Assembly: GCF_000143415.4 (NCBI RefSeq)
Contig: NW_003314362.1
Coordinates: 62,001-126,000, forward strand
DNA from: Selaginella moellendorffii
Taxonomy: Eukaryota > Streptophyta > Lycopodiopsida > Selaginellales > Selaginellaceae
DNA length: 64,000 nucleotides
Direction of reading: 5' to 3'
Part shown: one piece after another, positions 21,901-32,774 of the stretch
Layout of the letters: each line of letters begins with the position of its first letter
Position numbering within the stretch: the first letter of the stretch is position 1
Program-made: the position numbers and the translations under genes
The notes under the pieces: generated by a model
Told to the model about the DNA's origin: nothing
Seen by the model: only the letters and a program-made list of their open reading frames with translations
The model's database searches: none

Positions 21901-23718
21901 CCCGTTGCGTTCTATTCCAAGAAATTGGATGAGACCCAATGAAAATGGCCAACGCATAAGAAAGAGATATTTGCTATAGTGTCAGCCCTGGAACACTGGA
22001 GACACTACTTGGGTGGACATACCAAGGTTTATACGGATAGTAACACACTAAGTTACTTTGCTACACAGCCTAAGCTTATGCCGAAGCAGGCTCATTGGCA
22101 AGAGAAGCTTGCTAGATATGATATTGAAATCATATATAAACCTAGTAAAGACAATATTGTTCCGGATGCATTGAGTCGTTAAGCTCAATTCCGGGCAATA
22201 TCGGCAATCAGTTCGGACTGGTTGGAGGACGTTTGGGCTTCATATGGAAGTGATCCATTGGCGAAGGCAATCTTATGCCATGCGGGGTTGTTGAAGCAGA
22301 GCCTTGGTAGTGAAGCAGCAAAAGTTGCTAGTCGCACTAATGCGAAGCTTCACTTCTCAATTTGGGATGGGCTTATATTCTATAAGCAAGAAAGATTGTA
22401 TCTTCCCTCTAAGGATCTTCAGCAGTTATTTCTGCGGGAACATCATGATATTCTAGCAGCGGGACATGGTGGACAGTGAAAGACTCTGGCTTCGTTGAAA
22501 AAGGGATTTTTCTAGTCTGGTATGGAAGGTGATGTAGCAGACTATGTCCATTCTTGCCCTATATGCTAGCAATGTAAGTGCAAAGCTGAGAAGCAGGCTG
22601 GAAAGTTGCAGTGTATTCCAGCACCAGCATGGCCATTTCAGAGTGTGACACTTGATTTCGTCACTTGCTTGCCGAAGTCTAAGGGTCATGATACTTTGAT
22701 AGTGGTTGTGGATCGGTTATCGAAGATTGCACACTTCATTCCAATTGTGGGAACAGTGAATGCGAAACAAGTAGCAAAGTTCTTTTTCCATGAAGTAGTG
22801 CGAGTTCGTGGTCCTCCTGAAGAGATGATCTCAGATAGAGATTCAAGGTTTACAGGGAAGTTTTGGGGCACACTGTTCCAGTTGTTCAGTACCAAGTTGA
22901 AGTTTAGTACGGCTTATCATCCTCAAACTGATGGGAAAACCGAACGTGTGAATGCTCAAATTGAGGATTATCTGCGGTACTATGTTGCGGCGGACCAACG
23001 CGACTGGGTTGAGCATTTGGATACAACAGAAATATGTTATAACAACACATTTCACAGCACTATTGATTGTTCTCCATGGGAGATGCTGCAAGGAAATGCT
23101 CGTGGGGTTTCTCAACAGATTGTTGTACCAAAACCAATGTCCGAAATGTTGGTCCCGGCCGTTGAGACTTATGCGGAGTAGCTATGCCAAGGTTGGTCTA
23201 GAGCTACTAAGGCGATGGGCAAAGCTCAGGATAGGTATCGATGTGATAAGGATCAGCATCGTCAGGATGTATCCTATGAAGTGGGAGATCAGGTGTGGCT
23301 ATCTTTCCGAAACTTGAACATTAAGGGTTCTCTGTCTCGGAAGCTCTTGCCGAGATATATTGGACCCTATCGGGTGTTAAAACGCATTGGTGATGTATCC
23401 TATAAGTTGGATCTTTTGGATGAGTTATCTTAGCTACATGATGTGTTTCATGTCAGTTTACTGGCACCATATCTTGCTGCTGTGGAATGCTCTACGGATA
23501 TGCGTCCTCCGCTAGTAATTGTGGATGGTGAACCTAAGTATGAAGCTGAATCTATCTTGGATTCTTGGTTTTGGAGACGGGCTCATGCAAAGGAATATCT
23601 AGTTAAGTGGAAAGGTTACTCGACTTATGAATCAACTTGGGAACCTCTTAGGAATCTTACACATGCTTGTGAGCTTGTCACGGAGTATGAGAATAGTAAT
23701 AAAGACCAGTTTTTGTAA
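18933..23718 (+). pseudogene. Chromovirus gag-pol, multiple in-frame stops
   Basis: Gag starts near 18,933 with a Lys/Glu-rich coiled segment and the retrotransposon gag domain (to about 19,830). A zinc knuckle CFHCGVSGHRSSKCP follows near 20,065. Protease has MIDTGATHSM at 20,320. Reverse transcriptase (20,900-21,700) has the catalytic YIDDVL, and RNase H follows. Integrase (22,450-23,180) has the CPIC zinc-finger end and the core blocks DFVT and SDRDSRF. The chromodomain is at 23,585-23,690 (KEYLVKWKGY, STWEP). About twelve in-frame stops interrupt it, at 19,488, 19,827, 20,013, 20,308, 20,767, 21,940, 22,180, 22,477, near 22,513, near 22,568, 23,179 and 23,431. There is a frameshift near 19,890-19,912. 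After that point the frame is kept for 3.8 kb. It cannot make a full protein. Confidence 0.93.
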
Positions 23719-24305
23719 AAACCTTGTCATAAATTTTGCAAATCAATAAAGTAATATATTTCTATCAAACAAAGTGTCGTTTCTTTCGTTCGTTCGTACT
23801 TAGGTCAGTTTTGCCAGGCTGACTTCGGCACTTCGGTGCATAGGTCCAATCCATAACCATGGGGATAACTATTATAGACTGATCGCAAGTCCCCACCTCT
23901 CTCTTGGTGACTCATTTTTGAAAAAGGGGCGTGGTCGTGTAAACAACTTAATCTGCCAGTTTATAATAGTTCTCTAAATCTTCCCGACGGGGTTGATTTC
24001 TTGCTTAGGGGAAGTTGGGCCTCTGGCCTTCTCCCTATGTCCCTGCGGGCAGGGATGTATCATTCCTTTGTAAGCCGAGTGGTACTCGGAGCAGCAAGGG
24101 TGGCTAACTCCGTTAGTCATTTCCTTGTCGGCGACGGCCGGAGGGTGTCTGAGTCTTAACGTCTTTGGACGTAGAGGAGAGGTCATTCCATCACTCATTT
24201 AAGTCGGTGTGTTTCCCACATAGTGTGCTTTCCATTAACTTTCGGAGTTGTTTCCTTGATGGTTTGGTAAACTCGAGTATGCATCGACGGGGACGTTGAT
24301 CTTCC
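23719..24305 (+). other. Chromovirus 3' internal non-coding region
   Basis: About 590 bp between the pol stop and the polypurine tract. It has an AATAAA-like signal (AATCAATAAAGTAA) just after the coding end. No further gene was seen. Confidence 0.6.
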
Positions 24306-24320
24306 CCAAGGGGGGGAGAT
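24306..24320 (+). promoter_or_regulatory. Polypurine tract
   Basis: CCAAGGGGGGGAGAT lies immediately before the right LTR, where plus-strand DNA synthesis of LTR elements is primed. Confidence 0.8.
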
Positions 24321-25236
24321 TGTCACGAATGTGACTTCAGGTATTGAAAGATACTTGTCGACCAGTCCTTATGGGCACTCTTTCCTTACTACCATGACGG
24401 CAGGAGGTTGGTACTACTGGTTCCCTTCAATAGCCCCTCTTGTCCAAGTGTTAGTTTACTGGGCTTAGCATCTGTACTTAGCCAGATGGACATAAGGTAG
24501 GAACTCCTATGTGTTTTTAGCTGAGCATTCTCGGCCTGGCTCTTAGTTCTCTTTTGCTCTGTCTTGCACTGGCTTGGCAAGACCCCTCGCATATTGAGAC
24601 TAGTCCCTCAATATCATTGGATGATAGCTTACCGTGTTTGCCAAACACCCTCGCTATCACGCCTTTTGTGTTGGTCTCATTTCGGTCCCAAATGCTATTT
24701 ATGGAAAGTGTCTAGATTAGCTCATTTGACATATCTACGAAATGTAGAGATCGGCCTAAACACAATGGTGTTTGTCCCGTGTTCAAATTCACAATCTAAG
24801 GACATTCCATATTTAGTAAATTTTAAGTTTGTCCCAGAGACTAACTCCTGGTACTAAGGGAGGCTTGGGGTGAAAGCCCAAAGTGTGTGTTCCTCAAAGG
24901 GGGGGGGTTATGGGGGGTTCCAAATGTATAGTAGGGATAGTGGTTGGAATGCATGTTTGACCACCTAAGACATTAGTTTGGCTCCCACTGGGTTGTGTCG
25001 CTCCTTGTTCTGTGTCCGGCTTGGGTCTAAGCCCAAGCTCCACGCTGCTCTAGTCAGTAGAGTACCCTCCTCCTCGCGTTAGGCCACCGGTATGCCAAAA
25101 TTGTGCCAGACTCCGTCTGACACCATTTTGCGTGCAGGTGCTGGATACGGGGAGCTGGTGCTCGTGGGATTGTACCGGACCCTCGTTTCGTAGCGCAACG
25201 GGCTTGGAGTTCGGCTCCAAATTCATGTGTGCTACA
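24321..25236 (+). repeat. Right LTR of the chromovirus
   Basis: It starts TGTCACGAATGTG, ends GTGCTACA and is followed by the target duplication CACAA. The G run is shorter than in the left LTR. Confidence 0.95.
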
Positions 25237-25334
25237 CACAAACCCAAATGAACATCTCTCAAATGTCCACAACACACAAAAGGCTAGATTGTTGTGGTTC
25301 AAGGCCAAATCAGCAACCACTATTATTGACGAGT

Positions 25335-28300
25335 ATTTGCTAGCAAATGTTTGGTGGTTTATAAAGAGGTTTAATATAAACCTCTTTATAGACAGTGTTG
25401 ATTGTAAAAACAAAAGGATCTTGAGGAAGGAGGTGGCCCTGGTGTGTGGTGTTTTGAACTTTAATTCCAAGTCCATGTGGTGATGTGTATCTTGATAAAG
25501 CCACATAAAGTTGCCCATGAGTGAAAATTAGGTGGGGCAAGTAAACTCCAACTCTGTCAAATGTCTATCCTTGGCATTTGGAGATTGTTAAGTAATAACC
25601 CAAATGAATTGGAAATTGTTGTCTAGCATTTTGAACGGAATTTCTGTATTTGATGGTATTAGTGTGATATGTGGGATAAAAACTCTAGTCCCTTTAAATT
25701 GCCCCATCACAATTTCACAATCTAAAACATTTAGTAGTGCATTTTTTAGGATGAGACGTGTGTTATTACATAGTCCTACTAATAGAGATATATTTCTTAT
25801 AAGAATAAGAACAACACCTTATTTGAGAAAGAGTTTATATGGTGGGAGACCAAAAGGTGTGATAGAATTTAGGAATTCTGTTGGAAAATTTTCAGGATGT
25901 TCAGTATCAACAAAATCAGTGCTTTTGTAGATATATGTATCACCTTGTAATCTAGAGATAATAGTGTTGTTGATTGCAAATGTATCATTGTTAAGTGGGG
26001 TAAGTATGACTCGATTGGCTGCAATATAAGGGTTTGAAATATCAAGTACTAAAGGGTAAACAAAATCAATAATAAATGAATAAATTAGTTGTGTATGAGG
26101 TAATAAAATGGAGTTAAAAGATAAAGATGGTAAATTTTGAAAATTTTCACCATTTCTGACTTTGAGAAGCCATTCAGCCCATGATTTATTACTTTCAGCA
26201 AGTTGCATATTTGTTTTCAAAGATAACTTTCTAAATAATCTTCATAATTTATTCATTCTTATAGAACTTGTAACAATTTATGCCCTATGTCCATGTGGAA
26301 TGATTGGAAGTGTCTATCTAAAGTCCCTGCTAGTGACAACAATTATGCTACCAAAAGGTAATAATGTATTTTTTAGGTCTTGCAACACTTAATTAACAGC
26401 AATGAATGCATGAGTGTGAACCATATTTATTTCATCCCATAACAATACGTTAGTAGTTTTGATTCTTAAACCTACTTCACTATTAGTAGTTATAGTAGAA
26501 GTTGATGTTTCATTTATTGGAGCAAGAAGTTTAAAAGTAGTATGTGAAGTTTGGCCATAATAGAGTAAAGTACTTGCAATTCCTATTCAAGTTATGCTAA
26601 CAATATTTTTTTTTTCAGTTGTAAAATATTTATAAGATTGTTAAGAAGAAATATTTTACCAATACCACCAAGGCTATTAATGAAAATGTATCGATTATGC
26701 TCAGTTGGGTGATCAATAACATTAAGAATATCATTAAAAATATTTATCTGTTCTTGATTAAATTGAGGAATATTTTGTTCAACATTTTGATATATATGTG
26801 TTGAGTTGACAATAATTTCATCATCAAAGTTTTCAGACGGCAAAGGTAGATGGTAGTTTTGATTAGTTTTGCCATGCATTTTCATTTTAATATTTATATC
26901 ATGTAAAGCATGTTCATAATGAAAAATTAGATTTTTTTACACGAAATTCTCAGAGAGAAAGTCTTTAAATTTATCCCATAAGAAGCAAGGATCTTTTGGA
27001 GTGCAAAAAAGACAAAGTAATACAAATAATTGTTTTAATTATGATGGCATTCTAAAAAAGCAAACATCTTCTAAACATTTTTCCTATTTGGTATCATCAG
27101 CTATAAGCCTTATTGCATCTGCAAATTGTTGAAATGTGTCATAATAAATATTGTTAACTGTCTTGAGATTTTTGAAAGACTTAGCACCTTTTTTATGGAG
27201 TAAAATAAGACGTAAATGATATAATTCAACATTAGATGGTGACACAAAATACATTCGGGGAATGACATATCTTGTATGTCAAATTTGCCAATTATGAGTA
27301 TGAGGGTTAAATGTATAATATAAAGGGATTTCAGGATATATATATTGTCTAGCATTTGGATCATTTATATTTAATTCAAACCATTTTGTCAACATCATAC
27401 CATTTTGAGTAGCTATTTGAAGTGCTATTTGTTCAGAACCTTCTATAAAATAGACGTTTTGAAAATTTAGAAGATGGATAGGAAGAAAAATTATAGGGGT
27501 TGAATGACCATGCATTTTAAATTTAAAAAGTCTCTATATTTCCTTTGGAGCAGATACATAATGTGTATTTAAAAAAGTTGAGATTTCATCCCAATTTAAA
27601 ATATTATCAGATTGTTGGGTTGCTGAATGGATTTCAATTGTAGCATAATCATAACCTTTATAGATGTATTGAAATAAATACTTAATACTTTTTATAGTAG
27701 CATAAATTTCAATATTAATATGAGCATTATATTTTTTACAAAGGTATTTATTATAAGGCACTACCCAATGATTATCAATATAACACCCATTTTTTAGAAA
27801 TGTACGGTCATTATCAGGTCTATAATAATCTAGATATTCATCAACACTAAAAGTAGTTTTATAATTAAATTTTTTTGGATAACCTTTTGAGCAAGTGCCA
27901 TTTTCCATGCAAAGATTATTAGGGTAAAGAGGCTCACATGGACCATGTATCATATGAGATGTAATTATTTTAGAAATTTCAAGTTCATCTTGAGGATCAA
28001 GCAATTGTGCCATTATGTATTGGTCAATAACATCATGGTCTTTAATCTTGTTTTCATGAGATAAATCCCTAAAAAGTGACAATGTGGAAGGCCTCTCTTT
28101 TAAAATTCAATTACATATATAAAAGCAATACAATTTCCAAAAATATATCTTTTAGTCATATCATTCAAAAATTCTTTAAGTTTGATATGAAATACTCTAG
28201 AAACTAAGTCTGGACAATCCTTAGGGCCTTCATTTGGATGTAAGTTTTTAGAATTTTCTAGCCATTTGCAATTGCATGTAAAAGTAATGAAAAGATCTGG

Positions 28301-29745
28301 CTTTGAAAAATGAGTAACTATAACCATTGCATTTTGATAATTTTGTTGCATTGCTCTAGGGCCACCCCCAAAACTTGAATGTAAAATAACAATCTTGCCT
28401 AGATTTATATTTTCATTAGTAGCACATTTTGCATTATAATCCATAAGACCAATATACATTTCAACTCGCAGTTTTTTCTGATGAGTGCAATAGTAATTTA
28501 AATTATTGCTTTCAACTTTTACATAAGCATCGACTATATATTGTGGTATGAGTTTTCCTGCATGTAAAATTTGATCAAAACCAAAGTGTATTATCTCTTA
28601 TAGATAAACAGTATGCATAATATTGGAGTAATGTAATTCGACGTCCGGAATTAAAAATATTTTGGTGCCAGCCTTTGTCACCAAAAGGAAATATTAATGG
28701 GTAAACCATTGGATCACAATTATAATCAATTGTTGAGATACATTTAGAATTGCTTACAGTTGGATATATACAAATTTCACAACTATGTGGTAGTTCTCTA
28801 TCATCACTAGCAAACACAACAGCAACATCATTTGTCCATGGATCATTATAGCATCGTGGATCAGTTCCTTCAATTTTTAATAACATGTAAACACTACATA
28901 AAGGATAACCTAAAAGAGTAGCAGAATGAATTTCTTCTTGTTCCATTTCATACATCATTTTGAAAGCTTGAGCATATGGGTTAACATGACAAAGGAGAGC
29001 ATCAAGATGTTTAAGTAAGTTTGTCTCATAGCTTGAAATAAAAGGGTTTTGCTTTCTTATATCTATAGCTTCTAGAGTATCAAGCATATAAAGTATCCAT
29101 AAGTTCGATATTGACCTTCAAAAGGGTGTGCTAATACAATATTATGATATATTTGATCATGGATTTTAAAGCAATAAGGACCATGACCTTTTACAATATC
29201 AATATTAGAAGACATAGATGCAAAAGCAAGAGCACTATTGAAGTGTCTAATATTGGTTTTAAAATTAGAGTTCTTATTTTGCTTGTAAAGTGAAAGTAAA
29301 TCAAATGGTAAAGGTGAAATTGGAGGTAATATAACTTGGTTATTCTGGCAACACATTGAAGAGTTTTCATCTTTAAAATGCAATGCATTACAAAAAGTAT
29401 AAACAAATGATAAACTACCAATATTAAAATTTATTATGTTAAAGTCATTATAAATACTATGGCTTGCTAGTGTGGTAGTCATGGGTGGGAGTGGTGGATT
29501 TAGTATTGCTTGATATATGTAATCATTATAATGACATGCATGTAAGGTTCCAGATGCTTCTGACTGTCCAATTGATTGGTGTATATAGTCATTATCATGA
29601 TTAATATTTTGGTATATAGAATCATTATCATGATTATTTTGAACAGTTATAGTATGTGTATCATGGTCAATCATAGTTTCAGAGGCATCTAAATCTCCAT
29701 TAGATTGTTTACTATGTCATATGGTTCTCAAAAGATGGCGGAGGC
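25335..29745 (-). mobile_element. Helitron C, most complete Rep/helicase remnant
   Basis: Reading right to left on the minus strand the blocks are as follows. The N-terminal region has AFASMSSNIDIVKGHGPYCF at 29.2 kb. The Helitron-like N domain lies at 28.1-28.46 kb, with PDLFITFTCNCKW and KLKEFLNDM. The HUH motif GLPHCHFL has its His-Cys-His at 28,076-28,084. The PIF1 helicase Walker A is altered to GGIGKI near 26.66 kb. The helicase C-terminal block has NSITPFGLPPYKLFLK at 25.85 kb, and QLYVALSRYTSPHGLGIKV is near 25.5 kb. A stop precedes KRGLPH and a frameshift follows the HUH motif. Long open pieces survive, so this copy is the least decayed of the three. It abuts the duplicated fragment at a 14-bp palindrome (25,335-25,348). 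The 5' end near 29,745 is approximate. Confidence 0.88.
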
Positions 29746-30433
29746 AAGGCATTTTCAGTCAGTTTGATTATAGGTTTGATTATATATATTTTTTAATTGA
29801 GTTTGTATAGAAGTTTATGCACAATAGAAATGCAGACTATAGTATTTCACAACTATGTAATGATCTGAAAGGAAAATATTAGACTTTTGCGAAGCACACT
29901 CAAGAACAACAAAATAACTCTAATGTTGTGTTTACCAATCTCTACCTCATAATCCACAACTTTGCAATTTTGAGCTACAGCCCCAAGTGCTGCTCCTATG
30001 CCAGCATCAGGTTACCTGGCACAGCATCCCAGACACCTGAGAAAGCCCATAAGCATGCATCGTTGAAACTGGCCCTCAAAATCTCAGAAACTGGAACTAA
30101 ATTTTACATTCGACAAAAGCAGTATCGAACGGAAAAAAAATCCCTCACCATGTGCTGAAACAACAATCCCTCACCAGGCCCAGCAGCAAGTCCTTGAGAG
30201 AATCCGGGGATGAAGAGGGAGTGTCCTTGATAATTGCTTTCCTGTAGGCCAAAGAGCTTGTGAGGTAGTGGCGAACAGGGATCAAAGCTTTGCTGAGTTG
30301 GAGATGAGCCAATTTGCCTCTCACAGTCCTGAGTTGATCCCAAGAGGAGCCTAGATTGTGTGCCTAACTACCATTTTGCTTGCCCCTGTTACTTACCACT
30401 CACAGGCTCTCACAGGAATTCCCACACAACTGT
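29746..30433. other. Gene-like scraps, unassigned
   Basis: It holds a plus-strand open stretch near 29.96-30.15 kb and a minus-strand one near 30.16-30.34 kb (GHSLFIPGFSQGLAAGPGEG). Both have protein-like composition, but neither matches a family I know. They may be further captured exons. No complete gene is present. Confidence 0.3.
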
Positions 30434-30656
30434 GTATGAGTAGAGCAGCCATGGAGCCCTAGGAGTGCATGGCATAACACTTGTCACCACGCCCTTTTCC
30501 CTTCCCGGCCATGCGTGCATCCCATCCATTGGCCGCCACAACATTGAGTTGATATTCCCACTAACCATGGCCACCGGCCCTGGCCCGAGCCTAGGCTGGC
30601 CTCCCCTTCCCGAGAACCATGGCTTCCGAGGCTGCCCTAGGCCCGGGATTGGATGG
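30434..30656 (+). repeat. Left arm of a large inverted repeat
   Basis: It pairs with the reverse complement of 31,224-31,449. Shared blocks include GAGCAGCCATGGA, CCTAGGAGTGCATGG, TTGAGTTGATATTCCCAC and CCTCCCCTTCC, then GAACCATGGCTTC and GCCCGGG. The arms are diverged, GC-rich compared with their surroundings and about 220 bp long. Confidence 0.85.
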
Positions 30657-31223
30657 CTGCGGGGGTCTGGGATCTTTGTTCTTATTATTATAGATTGTGT
30701 GGCCAGCTCATCAAGACACCTCTCCTAGCGGTCCAACTACTAACACCTACAACTAACACAAAGTTTCTTCTTCTTGATTGTCATGCTGAAACTGCAAGAA
30801 AAAAGGAAACTTGTGCTCAATATCAATGGATGACTTACTTTCTTAGTCTCAATCCTGGGAGTTCTAAAGTAATTCTAGCACTGGTCAATTCTAGAGGTAG
30901 AAGCATCAGGCTGTGATGCAGCAACCATAGAAGTGTTGATTCCAAATGATTGTGGGCAAGCCTAAACTTTGTGTGGTGTGAGCCCAGTGCCAATTCTCGG
31001 CACAATCATCACTCAATAATGCTAAGATGGATGGCCTGGGTCTGGGATCCAATGGTTGGCAGGCCTCCCCACTATCACTTTATATATATATATATAAAAG
31101 TCATATTCTTGTCTCAAAGATTAAGCCATGCATGTGTAAGTATAAATTGTTTTGTACTATGAAACTAGAAATATACTAAAATATATTCTTTTATATATAT
31201 ATATATAAAAAAATGAAGGGCAT
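30657..31223. other. Spacer between the inverted-repeat arms
   Basis: Non-coding spacer of about 570 bp. It has two (TA)n tracts (about 31,080-31,098 and 31,190-31,206) and the segment GGGATCCAATGG to ACTATCACTTTATATA, which resembles 17,210-17,283. Confidence 0.6.
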
Positions 31224-31449
31224 AGCCATCCAATCCCAAGCCCGGGGCAGCCTCAGAAGCCATGGTTCTTAGGAAGGGGAGGCCATCCCAGGCCCGGGAT
31301 AGGACCAGTAACTATGGTTTGTGGGAATATCAACTCAATGTTGTGGTGGCCAATGGGTAGCATGCACATATGGCCAGGAAGGGAAGAGGGCATGGTCACA
31401 GCTGTTACACCATGCACTCCTAGGGTTCCATGGCTGCTCTGCTCATGGC
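31224..31449 (-). repeat. Right arm of a large inverted repeat
   Basis: It is the reverse complement partner of 30,434-30,656. It could form a foldback element or a hairpin transcript. No target-site duplication was identified around the pair. Confidence 0.85.
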
Positions 31450-32774
31450 TGCATAAGCAGCACCACATGCTTTTGTGGCTTGGGCCCTCTCTGAATTGCA
31501 GTTCAATTGCACATGTCAGCACTGATGGATTCAGCTAGGCAAATGAATCAATTCCTAGTGTAAGATTTCCCTATTTTTGATGCGGTGGTGAAAGAGTTGG
31601 CGCAGATTTGCAGATTTGCTGTCTACAAGGTGGTGGAGAGAAGCTATGGAGATTCTGATTTCTTAGTCTTCCTTGTGTCCCAGTCATAGTCACTAGGGAA
31701 CTCACTTGTGTCTGCTTGGAGATGAGGGCGAGTTACTTTCCTTCAGGTGGAGAAGCTATGCTTAAGGAATTAACCTGCTCACAGATGCCTGGTAAGAAAT
31801 TCTTTCTGTTTAAATTATTTTGAAGGCCTAATGGCATGTGTGCTAGCAAAATGGTATGCGAAATTTGATCTCGCTAGACCTACTCCATCCAATCTAAGCT
31901 AAGTCGTCCCTCGCAGAAAGCGCTGTCCTCACACTTTAATCTGGCACTGTAATTAACAAAATGTTCAGCAAATTTGCAAAAGAAAAGTCTAATTCCTTCA
32001 ATTCATTTGCTCCTGACCCTGAACTGTGCTATGCACACACCTTGATGTGATAAAATTTAGCTAGAGAGCTAGCATGGATTCACAAACTTGCTCATCCATC
32101 TTGGTGGGCAGAGAGAAGCTACAGGGTGAAAATGTTTCACCATAAATGTGCATGCATAGCAACTTTACTTCTGTAACTATCCACCTTTGCAACGTGGCTA
32201 GAAGTGAGTGATCCCTTTCTTTCTCAACAATTCCTTTCCTAGACTAACTTGATTTCTATTACTGCCACATCAATTGAAACTTTGCACTTGCATATTCAAA
32301 TGTATAGAATCAAGAGGCTTTAATCAGATTACATGGAATTACCCTTTTACCGTGGCTCCTCCTTTGCCTTTGCAGCCATGATTACTGAATCAATTACTAT
32401 TGATGATAGGTTACTTTAGCTTCAAGACTTTTTTTTTACGAAGATTTCAAAAGCTTACTTTAGCAGTGTAAGAGTTGATCAGGGAGCAAATATAGCTAAA
32501 ATCAGCAAATCTCTTAAAATGGTATGAAATTGCAAACCACCCAAATTACTAGTATATATATGGCATGGCTATTTGAATTACACTTTGCTTTGCTTACTGC
32601 TAAGCACACTTTAAAATTTATCTAGGAATGAGTTTATTCCGTCTTGCTAGAAAGCCCTAAAGAACACGTGGCAGGCTCGAGCGGAAGTGTGTTGGAGAAG
32701 GAGCCCAGCTCGTTCAAGAAGCGCGAAAAAGAGGAGAAAGAAAAACCTAGGGTTTGGGCGATCGATCGGCGGCG
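31450..32774. promoter_or_regulatory. Intergenic region and RAD21 upstream region
   Basis: No coding sequence recognised. This marks the change from the repeat block to the gene block. Close to the gene there is a G-box-like CACGTG at 32,665-32,670 and a telo-box-like CTAGGGTTT near 32,748, both in the last 110 bp before the start codon. These are sequence matches only. Confidence 0.5.

Larger units (their letters stand above)
17892..25236 (+). mobile_element. Ty3-type LTR retrotransposon with chromodomain (chromovirus)
   Basis: A structurally complete element with two LTRs of 919 and 916 bp (TG to CA). It has a primer-binding site just after the left LTR, a polypurine tract before the right LTR, and gag, protease, reverse transcriptase, RNase H, integrase and a C-terminal chromodomain in Ty3 order. 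The 5-bp flanks at 17,887-17,891 and 25,237-25,241 are both CACAA. The pre-insertion sequence is confirmed by the duplicate at 15,780-16,060. The coding region is inactivated by in-frame stops. Chromodomain Ty3 elements are known widely in plants, including non-seed plants. The exact clade was not determined. Confidence 0.95.

Noticed and set aside
18933-23718. Read-through or recoded stops in a functional polyprotein
   Set aside because: About twelve stops of all three kinds plus a frameshift and diverged LTRs indicate decay and not recoding.
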